Positions 51,576 through 60,452 of a stretch of 64,000 nt of DNA are shown here, piece after piece. Made by a program: the position numbers and the translations under genes. Under the pieces are notes generated by a model, which was given only the letters and a program-made list of their open reading frames with translations, was not told the DNA's origin and made no database searches. The DNA is from Anaerolineae bacterium (GTDB taxonomy: Bacteria; Chloroflexota; Anaerolineae; Aggregatilineales; Phototrophicaceae). Location: the NCBI GenBank assembly GCA_022820125.1, contig JAJEGA010000106.1, positions 36,614 to 100,613 of the forward strand, given 5' to 3'. The stretch's first letter is position 1. The number at the start of each line of letters is the position of its first letter.

Positions 51576-53210
51576 CTAGCTCGCCAAGCCGGCGAAAATG
51601 GTCGAGACCGTGGTGTTGATCATCGGCAGAATCCAGTTGGGATAGACGCCGGTCAGCAGCATCAGCAGCATCAATGGCGCGATGCCGAGCAGCTCGGCGC
51701 GCGTCAGCTCCAGGTTATAATCTCGCCAGCGCAGGTTGAATGGACCGTGCAAGACGGCGCGGATGCCTTTCAAGATATAGCCGCCAGTGAAGAGCAAGCC
51801 GATCATGGCGATGGCGGTCAAAGCGGTGAAGACGGGCCAGGACCCGCGCACGATCAGAAATTCGCTGACAAAACCGTTTAAGCCGGGCAGCCCCAAACTG
51901 GCGAAACTGGTGAATAGCAAGATGCCGCCATAGATTGGCGCTTTCACCCAGAGCCCGCCGTATTCGCGCAGGTCGCGCGTATGCGTCTTGTGATAGAGGG
52001 CGCCGGCCAGCAAAAACATGCCAGCCGAGCTCAGCCCGTGATTGAACATCTGCAGGACCGTGCCATTGCCGGCGAGAATGGCTGTTTGAATATCGGCATT
52101 GGGGTCGGCGCCACTCCAAAGTTGGGCGTAAGTCTGGGCGAAGACGGCGATGCCGATGCCGACAAACCCCATGTGATTAACCGAACTGTAAGCGACCAGG
52201 CGCTTGAAGTCATTCTGCCCCAAGGCGGCGAAAGCGCCAAGCACGATGCCGACCACCGACAAGATGGCGAAGAGCGTCGCCACATTGACACCGATGATGA
52301 CGACTTCGGTCAGCCAGACATCGGGGAAGAGCGGGATGACCAGGCGGATGAAACCGTAAGCGCCCAGCTTCAGCATGACGCCGGCCAATAACATCGAGCC
52401 GGCGGTTGGCGCTTCGCCGTGGGCGTCGGGCAGCCAGGTGTGGAAGGGCCAGATCGGCACTTTGATGCAGAATGCCACAAAAAAGCCAACGAAAGCCAGC
52501 GCCTTAACCGTGCTGACGTCAATGCCGAGCAGCGCCTCGCCCTGGCGGAAAAGGGGCCAGGTTTCAATGAGCGTCGCCATGCTGAAGGTGCCAGCCGACC
52601 AACCGATGAGCTGCGTCGCCAGCAGCATGCCGAGCGTGCCGCCGAAAGAATAAATCATGAACTTGGTGGAGGCGTAAAAGCGGCCGCTGAATTTGACGCC
52701 GGCTTTGGGCAGGCTGCCCCATTGATTGATGAGGAAGTACATCGGCACCAGCGTCAGTTCGTAAAAGAGGAAGAAGACCATCAGATCCATCGCCGCGAAG
52801 ACGCCCATGCTGCCGGTCTCGAAGAAGAGCAGCAGCGCCAGGTGCATATTCGAACGGTCTTCGATATTCCAGCTCGCCAGGATCGCCAGCGGCGTGAGGA
52901 TGCCGGTGAGCAAAATCATGACGGCGCTGATGCCGTCTATGCCGAGCGTCCAGCGGGCGCCGAGCGCGTCAAACCAGGCGACGTCCTGCGCCACGATAAA
53001 CTGATCGTCGCCAATTGCCAGGCCAGCCGCCTGATAATCGGCGAAAACTTTAACGGAGAGCAGCGCCAGCAGCAGTGAAAGGATCAGCGCCAGCCAGCGC
53101 CCGAATTGCTTGCTCGTGCCAAACGACGCAATCGCGGCGACGACGAAGGCGCTGAGCGCGGGCCCAAAGATAAGAACCGAGAGCGCGTCAATCCCAAAAA
53201 CATGAAACAT
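51576..53210 (-). CDS. nuoM: NADH-quinone oxidoreductase subunit M
   Basis: 544 aa with canonical pump residues: E151 (FFLFYELTLVPMYF), K250 (AFCIKVPIWPFHTWLPDAH) and K281 (GVMLKLGAYG). About 14 membrane helices. It lies between nuoL (12 bp) and the second NuoM (9 bp). More typical than NuoM2 in all key positions. Confidence 0.95.
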   Translation of the reverse strand: MFHVFGIDALSVLIFGPALSAFVVAAIASFGTSKQFGRWLALILSLLLALLSVKVFADYQAAGLAIGDDQFIVAQDVAWFDALGARWTLGIDGISAVMILLTGILTPLAILASWNIEDRSNMHLALLLFFETGSMGVFAAMDLMVFFLFYELTLVPMYFLINQWGSLPKAGVKFSGRFYASTKFMIYSFGGTLGMLLATQLIGWSAGTFSMATLIETWPLFRQGEALLGIDVSTVKALAFVGFFVAFCIKVPIWPFHTWLPDAHGEAPTAGSMLLAGVMLKLGAYGFIRLVIPLFPDVWLTEVVIIGVNVATLFAILSVVGIVLGAFAALGQNDFKRLVAYSSVNHMGFVGIGIAVFAQTYAQLWSGADPNADIQTAILAGNGTVLQMFNHGLSSAGMFLLAGALYHKTHTRDLREYGGLWVKAPIYGGILLFTSFASLGLPGLNGFVSEFLIVRGSWPVFTALTAIAMIGLLFTGGYILKGIRAVLHGPFNLRWRDYNLELTRAELLGIAPLMLLMLLTGVYPNWILPMINTTVSTIFAGLAS

Positions 53211-53222
53211 GAATGCGTCTCC

Positions 53223-55550
53223 CTAAAGCGGCGGCGCCGCGCCCGACGACAAGACCAGAACGACGCCGATGACGACCGCCGCCGCCAGGACCAAGAGCAA
53301 ATAAAGCTGCACGCGCCCGCTCTGCATGCGCCGCAGCCAGCCGCCGAAGTTGAAGATGGCGATGGGGATGCCATCGCCGACGCCGTCAATCAGCCACAAG
53401 TTCAGCACCTTGATCAAATCGCCCAGCCAGGTGAAGACCCGCGCGATGACATGCAGGATGGCGTCGATAATGCCGCGATCGAGAAAGACGGTCGCGTGCC
53501 GCGCCAGCCACTGCGATGGCTTGACGAAGACGGCGACATACACATCGTCCAGATAATAGCGATTCTGCAAGATCGGGTGCAGCGGACCTAGGAAATTCTC
53601 CATCGGGTCGGCTTGCCCCGCTTTGAGCGGCTTCCGCCAGTAGACCATATAACCCAGCCACAAACCCAGCAGCGCGACGATGAACGAAGTCGCCACCGGG
53701 ACGATGTTGAAGGGCGGCGCATGCGGGTGATAATCCGGCAGCGAGGCATAGGCGGCGGTCGCTTCCGGCAATGGCAGCGCTTCTATGACAAGATGATGGA
53801 ACGCGTTGTATTTCGGCGAGAAGATGGGACCCAGAATCGGGAAGTCGCTCGGCACGCCGACGAAACCGGCGCCAATCGCGAAGACCGCCAGAATCAAGAG
53901 CGGCAGCGTCATGGTAAAGCTGACGATGCCCTGCCCCAGGTTGGCGTGTTTCGCCGCTTCACTGCGAGGCTCGCCGCCGAATGTAAGTGAAATCTGCCGC
54001 ATCGTGTAGAAGGCGGTCATGAAAGCGGCCAGCGCCAGCAGAATGAAAACGAGACCGTGCGCGCCGCTGCCGTATTTGTCCAGCACCAGCCAGGCGTCAG
54101 CCAGAATCTCGTCCTTAGACCAGAAGCCGGCGGTGATGATCGGCAAGCCCGAGAGCGACAAGCCGCCGATGAGGAAGGTCCAGAATGTGACCGGCATCGT
54201 CTTGCGCAGCCCGCCCATATTGCGCATATCTTGCGGGTCGAAATGGCGGTCGTGTTCATCGTCATCATGAGCGCCGTGAGCGTGCTCGTGAACGTGATGC
54301 TCGCCGTGTTCCATGCCGTGGATAACCGAGCCAGCCGCCATGAAGAGCAGCGCTTTGAAGAAGGCGTGTGTAATCAGATGGAATGCGGCTGCGATATAAG
54401 CGCCGATGCCCAGCGCCGCCATCATGAAGCCGAGCTGGGAAATCGTCGAATAAGCGAGCACCGCTTTGACGTCGTTCTGCGCCACCGCCATCGTCGCGGC
54501 GAGCAGCGCGGTGAATGCGCCGACCACCGCCATGAAAGCCAGTGGTTCGGTGAGGATGCCGTGATGCGGATCGCCACCAGCGGCGAAGAGCGGATAGAGG
54601 CGAATCAGCGAAAAAATGCCGGCCGAAACCATCGCCGCCGCGTGAATCATCGCGCTGACGGGCGTGGGACCTTCCATGGCGTCAGGCAGCCAGACGTGCA
54701 GCGGGAATTGCGCCGACTTGCCGACGGTGCCGATGATGAGAAAGATGCCGATGATGCTGGCCGCGCTGACCGTCCAGCCGCCGAAGATAATCGGCGTGGT
54801 CGTCGCCAGCAGATCCAGCGTCTCCGGATTATACATAATCTCGCGGAAGCTGAGCGTCCCGGTGATGCTATAAAGATAAGCGATGCCCAGCAGCATGACA
54901 ACATCGGCGATGCGCGTGGTGGTGAAGGCTTTGATAGCCGCCTTGTAGGCGCTTTCTTTTTCGAACCAGAAGCCGATGAGCATGTACGAGCAGACGCCCA
55001 TAATCTCCCAGCCGACGAAGAGTAGCAGCACATTGTCGGCGACGACCAGCGTCAGCATGGCGCCGGCGAAGAGCGAGATGAGCGCGAAGAAGCGGGCTTG
55101 CCGCGGGTCATGCGCCATGTAACCGATGGAATAGATGAATATCATCAAAACGGCAATCGGCACCATGACCAGCATGATGATCGTGGCGGGGTCGATGAGC
55201 ACGCCCATGTTGAAGGTCGTAGCGCCGGTATCCATCCAGGCGATGCTGCTGGCGAGGACTTCTTCGCCAATGTGATGCAGCTGGGCGGCGTCGTAAAGCG
55301 TGCGCCAACTGATCAAGAGCGCGGCGATGACGCCCGCCATGCCGATGGCGACGCTGATGACGCGGCTGTAGCGCGCGACCACCGGCACCGGCATGCCATC
55401 ATAATCCGGATGATGACCGCCGTATTCATGATGATCGGTCGCCGGAACCAGCTTTGCCTTGTTGCTGATGAGCGTGATGAGCAAAAAAGCCAAAAGCGGA
55501 CCGGCCGGGATCAGCCAAGGCAAGACGTTTGGATCGTTGAGGAAATCCAT
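53223..55550 (-). CDS. nuoL: NADH-quinone oxidoreductase subunit L with long lateral helix and His-rich loop
   Basis: 775 aa, longer than the usual ~620-650. Pump residues are intact: E182 (VGWEIMGVCSY), K278 (GTVGKSAQFPLHVWLPDAM), K399 (HAFFKALLFM). After TM12 a loop at 411-436 carries 10 His among Glu/Asp residues. The C-terminal lateral helix (about 679-745) holds two ID repeats, DRGIIDAILHVIARV and LWLIDGVGDGIP, suggesting an insertion of roughly 25 residues relative to typical NuoL. The last helix anchors the arm end. Confidence 0.94.
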   Translation of the reverse strand: MDFLNDPNVLPWLIPAGPLLAFLLITLISNKAKLVPATDHHEYGGHHPDYDGMPVPVVARYSRVISVAIGMAGVIAALLISWRTLYDAAQLHHIGEEVLASSIAWMDTGATTFNMGVLIDPATIIMLVMVPIAVLMIFIYSIGYMAHDPRQARFFALISLFAGAMLTLVVADNVLLLFVGWEIMGVCSYMLIGFWFEKESAYKAAIKAFTTTRIADVVMLLGIAYLYSITGTLSFREIMYNPETLDLLATTTPIIFGGWTVSAASIIGIFLIIGTVGKSAQFPLHVWLPDAMEGPTPVSAMIHAAAMVSAGIFSLIRLYPLFAAGGDPHHGILTEPLAFMAVVGAFTALLAATMAVAQNDVKAVLAYSTISQLGFMMAALGIGAYIAAAFHLITHAFFKALLFMAAGSVIHGMEHGEHHVHEHAHGAHDDDEHDRHFDPQDMRNMGGLRKTMPVTFWTFLIGGLSLSGLPIITAGFWSKDEILADAWLVLDKYGSGAHGLVFILLALAAFMTAFYTMRQISLTFGGEPRSEAAKHANLGQGIVSFTMTLPLLILAVFAIGAGFVGVPSDFPILGPIFSPKYNAFHHLVIEALPLPEATAAYASLPDYHPHAPPFNIVPVATSFIVALLGLWLGYMVYWRKPLKAGQADPMENFLGPLHPILQNRYYLDDVYVAVFVKPSQWLARHATVFLDRGIIDAILHVIARVFTWLGDLIKVLNLWLIDGVGDGIPIAIFNFGGWLRRMQSGRVQLYLLLVLAAAVVIGVVLVLSSGAAPPL

Positions 55551-55558
55551 AGCGGTCC

Positions 55559-55876
55559 CTATCCTTTTAGCATCGCGGCTTCTTCCGGGATGACCGAGCG
55601 CCGATTGCGATAAACGGTGATGATGATAGCCAGACCAACAGCCGCTTCCGCCGCGGCGACGATGAGCACGAAGGCGGTGAAGACATAGCCGTTCAGCAGC
55701 AGATCGGTGCTCGTTTCGCTATAGCGCCAAAAAGCCACCAGGTTGATATTCACCGCGTTCAGCATCAATTCGACGCTCATCAAAATCGCGACCGCGTTGC
55801 GCCGCGCCAAAACGCCAAAGACGCCGATTGAGAACAGGGCGGCGGCGACCGCGAGATACATCCAGAGAGGCGCCAT
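55559..55876 (-). CDS. nuoK: NADH-quinone oxidoreductase subunit K
   Basis: 105 aa, three membrane helices, with the two conserved Glu in MSVELMLNAVNINLVAF and VAAAEAAVGLAII. Normal length; no extra helix. 8 bp before nuoL. Confidence 0.95.
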   Translation of the reverse strand: MAPLWMYLAVAAALFSIGVFGVLARRNAVAILMSVELMLNAVNINLVAFWRYSETSTDLLLNGYVFTAFVLIVAAAEAAVGLAIIITVYRNRRSVIPEEAAMLKG

Positions 55877-55890
55877 TTGTCGCTTCCTCC

Positions 55891-56403
55891 CTAGGATCTC
55901 TCGTCGCGGGCGATGAAGATCGCCCCGATCATGGCGGCTGTCAGCAAGACGGACGCGAGCAAGAAAGGCACTACATAGCCGTTTTCATCCACCAGCGCCG
56001 CCCCCAGATCGCGCGTTGAGGCGACATATTCCGGGATCGACTCCGGCGAATGCGCGCCGAAGATGGGGATGGTCACGCCCAGCAGCAGGATCAGGAATAG
56101 CGCCAGCGACCCGATGAAGCTCGGCGCCGTCCTGATATAGCGCTCCTTTATGCGGGCGATGCTGCGCGTGAGCATGACTGCGAAGGTGATCAGGATGGCG
56201 ATGGCGCCGATGTACACCAAGATTTGCACTGCCGCCAAGAAGGGCGCGCTGAGCAAAACGAAATAACCGGCCACGCCGAAGAGGCTGACCATCAGCCAAA
56301 TCGTGCCTTGGAACAGGTTGCGCGTCATGACCACGCCGAGGGCGCCCCCCAGCGTGAAGATGGTGAACACGACGAAACCGATCGAGATTGCGTTTAATTC
56401 CAT
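55891..56403 (-). CDS. nuoJ: NADH-quinone oxidoreductase subunit J
   Basis: 170 aa from ATG 56403 (GGGAG about 10 nt upstream); a longer frame into nuoH is rejected. Five membrane helices, with FLAAVQILVYIGAIAILITFAVML being the conserved TM3 with its pi-bulge region. Follows nuoH after 13 bp. Confidence 0.93.
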   Translation of the reverse strand: MELNAISIGFVVFTIFTLGGALGVVMTRNLFQGTIWLMVSLFGVAGYFVLLSAPFLAAVQILVYIGAIAILITFAVMLTRSIARIKERYIRTAPSFIGSLALFLILLLGVTIPIFGAHSPESIPEYVASTRDLGAALVDENGYVVPFLLASVLLTAAMIGAIFIARDERS

Positions 56404-56416
56404 GCCGCCGGTCTCC

Positions 56417-57643
56417 CTAGTGCCCCGCCACGCTGGCGGGCTGCGCGAATTCCGCCCGCGCATTTTGGGGCTCGCGGCGCGCTTCTCGCCCGCGTTTGCG
56501 CAAGATGCCCAGCAGGTAGAGGATCATCGCGCCGTTAAACAGCAGCAAAACCACCGTGGTCGGCAGCAATTCGCCGAAGCTGGCGCTGAGCAGGTCCCGC
56601 GGCACTAATGCCAACTCTTGCAGCGCCTTGAGCACAAACGACACGACGATCAAATTGGCGATCGACAGCGGCACCAGGAACTTCCAGTTGAATGCCATAA
56701 TCTGGTCTATGCGCAGGCGCGGCACCGTGTTGCGCAGCCAGAGCGTCGTCAAATAGATTAAGCCACCCTTGGCGCCCAGCCAGGCGAAAGCGATCAAGGG
56801 CGATTCGTAGTATAAGGGACCCATCCAGCCGCCGAAGAAGAGGATTGCCATGATGATGCCGTTGGTGAAGACGTGCAGGAATTCGGCGGCGAAAAACATG
56901 CCGAACTTCATGCCGGAGTATTCGATGTTGAAGCCAGCCACCAGCTCGGATTCCGCTTCGATAAGGTCGAAGGGGGCGCGGCCCGTCTCGGCTTGCGATG
57001 AGATATAGAAGATGACAAATGCCAGCGGCGACAGCACGACGAACCACATGCCGTTTTGCGCGTTGACGATATCGACCAGGCTCATGCTGCCCGCCAGCAG
57101 CACCGGCACGAGCAAGGCAAAAACGAGCGGCACTTCGTAACTCACCAGCAGCGCCACCACGCGGAAAGCGCCCAGCAACGCGTACTTGTTATTGCTCGCC
57201 CAGCCAGCCGCCATGATCGCCAGTGTGCCGAATGAGGCGATCGCCACAAAATAAAGCGCGCCAATCTCCAGATCGACGCCGAAGTGGAACGGCGTGAAGG
57301 GGATGACCGCCCAGAGGAGAACAACCGAGGCGAAGGAAACCAGCGGCGCGGCGTTGTAGAGAACGCGGTCAGCGGCCGTCGGCGTGATGTCCTCTTTGCT
57401 CAGCAGCTTGATCATATCGGCGATGGTCTGCAGCAAGCCGACAGGACCAACGCGGTTGGGCCCGATGCGGTCCTGAATGCGCGCGGCGACCTTGCGCTCA
57501 ATCCAGATGAGCAGGATGACAGTGATGAGCGGAACGCCGCTCACCAGCAGGACGCCGACCAGCAGAGACAGAAACAGCGCCAAGCCGGGATCTGCGCCCG
57601 ATTCCAACAATACGCTACACAAGCCTGTGCAAAGTTCTTCCAT
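56417..57643 (-). CDS. nuoH: NADH-quinone oxidoreductase subunit H
   Basis: 408 aa. It carries the quinone-chamber signatures IWIERKVAARIQDRIGPNRVGP and FDLIEAESELVAGFNIEYSG, with EFLHVFTNG, and has eight or nine helices. It links the Q site to the membrane arm. A C-terminal polar extension (RKRGREARREPQNARAEF) goes beyond the usual end. Directly follows nuoA, without the B, C and D genes that normally come between. Confidence 0.95.
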   Translation of the reverse strand: MEELCTGLCSVLLESGADPGLALFLSLLVGVLLVSGVPLITVILLIWIERKVAARIQDRIGPNRVGPVGLLQTIADMIKLLSKEDITPTAADRVLYNAAPLVSFASVVLLWAVIPFTPFHFGVDLEIGALYFVAIASFGTLAIMAAGWASNNKYALLGAFRVVALLVSYEVPLVFALLVPVLLAGSMSLVDIVNAQNGMWFVVLSPLAFVIFYISSQAETGRAPFDLIEAESELVAGFNIEYSGMKFGMFFAAEFLHVFTNGIIMAILFFGGWMGPLYYESPLIAFAWLGAKGGLIYLTTLWLRNTVPRLRIDQIMAFNWKFLVPLSIANLIVVSFVLKALQELALVPRDLLSASFGELLPTTVVLLLFNGAMILYLLGILRKRGREARREPQNARAEFAQPASVAGH

Positions 57644-57664
57644 CGCCGCTGCCTCAGCTCGCGC

Positions 57665-58027
57665 TCATTTCCAGTCCAGCGCGTTCTTCTTCCAAGCGTA
57701 GAAGAGCGCGTCCGTCAGCAGGAAGATGAACAGGAAACCGGCCACAAATCCGAATAGGCTCATCTCGTTATAGGCGACCGCCCAGGGAAACAAGAAAACC
57801 ATTTCGACATCAAACACCAAGAAAATGAGACCATAGATATAATATTGAACGCGAAACTGAACCCAGGTATCGCCAATGGTTTCGACGCCGCATTCGTAGG
57901 TCGAGCTCTTGAGCACATTCGGTTTGCGCGGACGAAAGAGCCAGGCGATCACGATCGGCAAAGCCGGGAAGATCGGCGCCATTACGGCAAACAAGCCGAC
58001 AAAAGCCCATTCGTTCAATACATTCAT
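57665..58027 (-). CDS. nuoA: NADH-quinone oxidoreductase subunit A
   Basis: 120 aa from ATG 58027; the upstream extension is rejected. Three helices, with the loop carrying STYECGVETIGDTWVQFRVQYY, the TMH1-2 loop with the conserved ECG near the Q site, and FLVFDVEMVFLFPWA. First gene of the nuoA-H-J-K-L-M-M2-N cluster. Confidence 0.95.
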   Translation of the reverse strand: MNVLNEWAFVGLFAVMAPIFPALPIVIAWLFRPRKPNVLKSSTYECGVETIGDTWVQFRVQYYIYGLIFLVFDVEMVFLFPWAVAYNEMSLFGFVAGFLFIFLLTDALFYAWKKNALDWK

Positions 58028-58137
58028 GCGCTCGGCGCCTCGGAATCCGCCATGCCCTAAGCCCTTCGCCTGCGTAACTGGCGCGACATGCCTGCGTCGC
58101 CGCGCCAGAGTTTGCGCCATTTATCACAAACGCGATT

Positions 58138-58166
58138 AGTATAGCAGGACGATTTGGCTATTGCAA
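58138..58166 (-). promoter_or_regulatory. Promoter of the nuo membrane-arm cluster
   Basis: Minus strand TTGCAA (58161-58166), 17-bp spacer ending in TGC, TATACT (58138-58143). About 110 bp before the nuoA ATG, in the 272-bp divergent gap to the FemAB gene. Confidence 0.6.
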
Positions 58167-58299
58167 CGGATTATTAGACTTGGCTTTCTGTTGCCAGGCG
58201 AGAATTTCAACATCGGGCAATTCGGTCATCGACGCGTCCTTCATTTTACTTTCCTGCAGGGTTAAGCCGAGTAAACTTGTACTATGATTTGGCGACACG

Positions 58300-59358
58300 A
58301 TGTACCGGAATCACTCTATGGCTGTCTCTAGGATCAAAACGGCTGCTAGCCTGGAACGCATCCAACCGGCCGCCGCCGATTGGGATCGATTCGTCGGCGC
58401 GCAGCCGCGGGCTCACCTGCTGCAGCTATCGGCTTGGGGCGCGCTGAAGTCGCGATTCGGCTGGGATGCGCGGATCGTGGCGCTTGGAACCAGCGAGGAG
58501 ATTCAGGCCGGGGCGCTGGTCTTGTGCAAGCGCTTGCCGCTCGGCTTGGGAAAGATGGCTTACGTGCCGATGGGCGGATACGCGGCCGACCCGGCATACT
58601 ATCCCCGGCTATGGGACACGGTCGAGCGCGAGACGGGCGCCGCCTTCATCAAGCTGGAGCCGGGCGACTTCCCGCCGGGCGCCGCGCCGGACCTCGCCCG
58701 CATGGGATTTCGAGAAAGCCCGCAGACGATACAGCCAGCGCGCACGATCGTCATCGACATCGCGGAAGACGACGAGACTATCATGCGGCGCATGAACCAG
58801 GGAACGCGCCGCAAAATCCGCAAGAGCTTGAAAAGCGGCATAGATTTCGATCAAGGTACGCAAGCCGACCTGAGCGCATTCAGCCGGCTAATGGCGCAGA
58901 CCGGCGAGCGCAACGCTTTTGGCGTGCACAGCGAAGCCTATTTCGATTCAGTCTTTGAACTGCTGCTGCCGACGCACGGCGCGCTGCTGCTCGCCCGGCA
59001 CGAGGGCGATCTGCTGGCGGCGATCATGGTCTTCGCCCTGGGCCACACCGCCTGGTATCTATATGGAGCGTCGGCGCGCCTAAAGAGCAATCTGTACGCC
59101 ACCTACGGCATACAGTGGACGGCGATGCAGTGGGCGAAACAGCGCGGCTGCCGCTATTATGACCTTTGGGGTGTGCCCGATCACAATGAAGCGGCGCTTG
59201 AGGCTGGTTTCAAGGCGCGCAGCGATGGCCTCTGGGGCGTCTACGGCTTCAAGCGCGGCTGGGGCGGCGCGGTCCAGCGGTCGCACGGCGCTTGGGACCG
59301 AGCATGCAACCCCTTCATTTATGCCGCTTATCGCGCTGCGCTGGCGCTGAAGGGCTGA
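58300..59358 (+). CDS. FemAB-type aminoacyl transferase (peptidoglycan bridge), first copy
   Basis: 352 aa from ATG 58300; ATG 58318 is an alternative six codons later, with no strong ribosome site for either. FemXAB/GNAT-like fold: WDRFVGAQPRAHLLQLSAWG, a basic patch MRRMNQGTRRKIRKSLKSG, the GNAT-like AIMVFALGHTAWYLYGAS, and C-terminal GVYGFKRGWGG. Such enzymes add amino acids from aminoacyl-tRNA to lipid II or peptidoglycan stem peptides. A second copy follows immediately, as in Fem pairs building multi-residue bridges. Confidence 0.83.
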   Translation: MYRNHSMAVSRIKTAASLERIQPAAADWDRFVGAQPRAHLLQLSAWGALKSRFGWDARIVALGTSEEIQAGALVLCKRLPLGLGKMAYVPMGGYAADPAYYPRLWDTVERETGAAFIKLEPGDFPPGAAPDLARMGFRESPQTIQPARTIVIDIAEDDETIMRRMNQGTRRKIRKSLKSGIDFDQGTQADLSAFSRLMAQTGERNAFGVHSEAYFDSVFELLLPTHGALLLARHEGDLLAAIMVFALGHTAWYLYGASARLKSNLYATYGIQWTAMQWAKQRGCRYYDLWGVPDHNEAALEAGFKARSDGLWGVYGFKRGWGGAVQRSHGAWDRACNPFIYAAYRAALALKG

Positions 59359-59377
59359 GCGCGAAAGGACGCCGCCA

Positions 59378-60436
59378 ATTCTGACGATACGAGAGATCGA
59401 CAAGCGGGCTAGCTGGAACGACCGCTTGCGGGACTTGCCCGGCGCGCATGTCTTGCAGACTTGGGAATGGGGCGAGTTCAAGCGGGAGACGGGCGCTTGG
59501 GAACCGCTGCGGCTGGCTTTCGAGCGCGGCGGCCAAGTCCTGGCGATGGCAAGCCTGCTCACGCGCAAGATGGGACCGCTGAAGGTGATGTATGTCAGCA
59601 AGGGTCCTGCCTTGGATTTCACCGACATGGAGCTGGCTGGCCAAGCGCTTGGCGATTTGGAAGCGCGCGCGAGACGATTCGGCATTGTCTGGCTGAAGAT
59701 TGATCCCGATGTGATCGCCGCGACCGGACTGCCCAATAGCGTCGATGATCGAACTGATCAAACGGGCCGTGCCCTGGAACGGATGCTGCGGGCGCGCGGC
59801 TGGCGCTATTCCGACTCGCAGGTGCAGTTTCGCAATACCTTAACCATCGACCTGATTAAGAGCGAAGACGAAATCCTGGCGGCGATGAGCGGCAATACCC
59901 GCCGTAAGATTCGCGCCGCCGCCAAGAAGGGCGTCACCATTCGCTCGGCTTCAATTGACGATCTCCCCCTGCTCTACCAGCTCTATCAGGTTACTGGCGC
60001 GCGTGACAATTTCCTCATTCGCCCCTTCGATTATTACCGGCGCGCCTGGGCGCATTTCATGCGGGCGGGGCTGGCGCAAGCCTTCATCGCCGAGTACGAC
60101 GGGAAGGCGATCGCTCATGTCATCCTCTTCCACTTCGGGCGAAAGTGCTGGTATTTCTATGGCGCTTCCGCCAATGAAGAACGCGCGCGCATGCCCAATT
60201 ACGCGCTGCAGTGGGAGGCGATCAAATGGGCGAAGGCGCAGGGCTACGCCAGTTACGATATGTGGGGCGCGCCCGATGAATTTGACGCGAGCGACAGCCT
60301 CTGGGGCGTGTATCAGTTCAAGCGCGGTTTTCGCGGTCAGTTGACGCGGCATATCGGCGCCTGGGATTTTGCCGCTCACCCAACATTGTATTATGTTTAC
60401 ACGCAGGCGCTGCCGCGAATGCTCAGACGTATATGA
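59378..60436 (+). CDS. FemAB-type aminoacyl transferase, second copy, with unusual start
   Basis: About 352 aa if begun at ATT 59378, which has AAAGGA 8 nt upstream; CTG 59381 is the next codon. The first standard start, a TTG at 59426, would cut off a segment (TIREIDKRASWNDRLRD) that matches the family N-terminus. Family motifs follow: PGAHVLQTWEWGEFK, AAMSGNTRRKIRAAAKKG, ILFHFGRKCWYFYGAS and GVYQFKRGFRG. Clear paralogue of the preceding gene, 19 bp away. Probably adds a further residue of the interpeptide bridge. Confidence 0.82.
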   Translation: MLTIREIDKRASWNDRLRDLPGAHVLQTWEWGEFKRETGAWEPLRLAFERGGQVLAMASLLTRKMGPLKVMYVSKGPALDFTDMELAGQALGDLEARARRFGIVWLKIDPDVIAATGLPNSVDDRTDQTGRALERMLRARGWRYSDSQVQFRNTLTIDLIKSEDEILAAMSGNTRRKIRAAAKKGVTIRSASIDDLPLLYQLYQVTGARDNFLIRPFDYYRRAWAHFMRAGLAQAFIAEYDGKAIAHVILFHFGRKCWYFYGASANEERARMPNYALQWEAIKWAKAQGYASYDMWGAPDEFDASDSLWGVYQFKRGFRGQLTRHIGAWDFAAHPTLYYVYTQALPRMLRRI

Positions 60437-60452
60437 ACTCAGGAGCGAGAAG

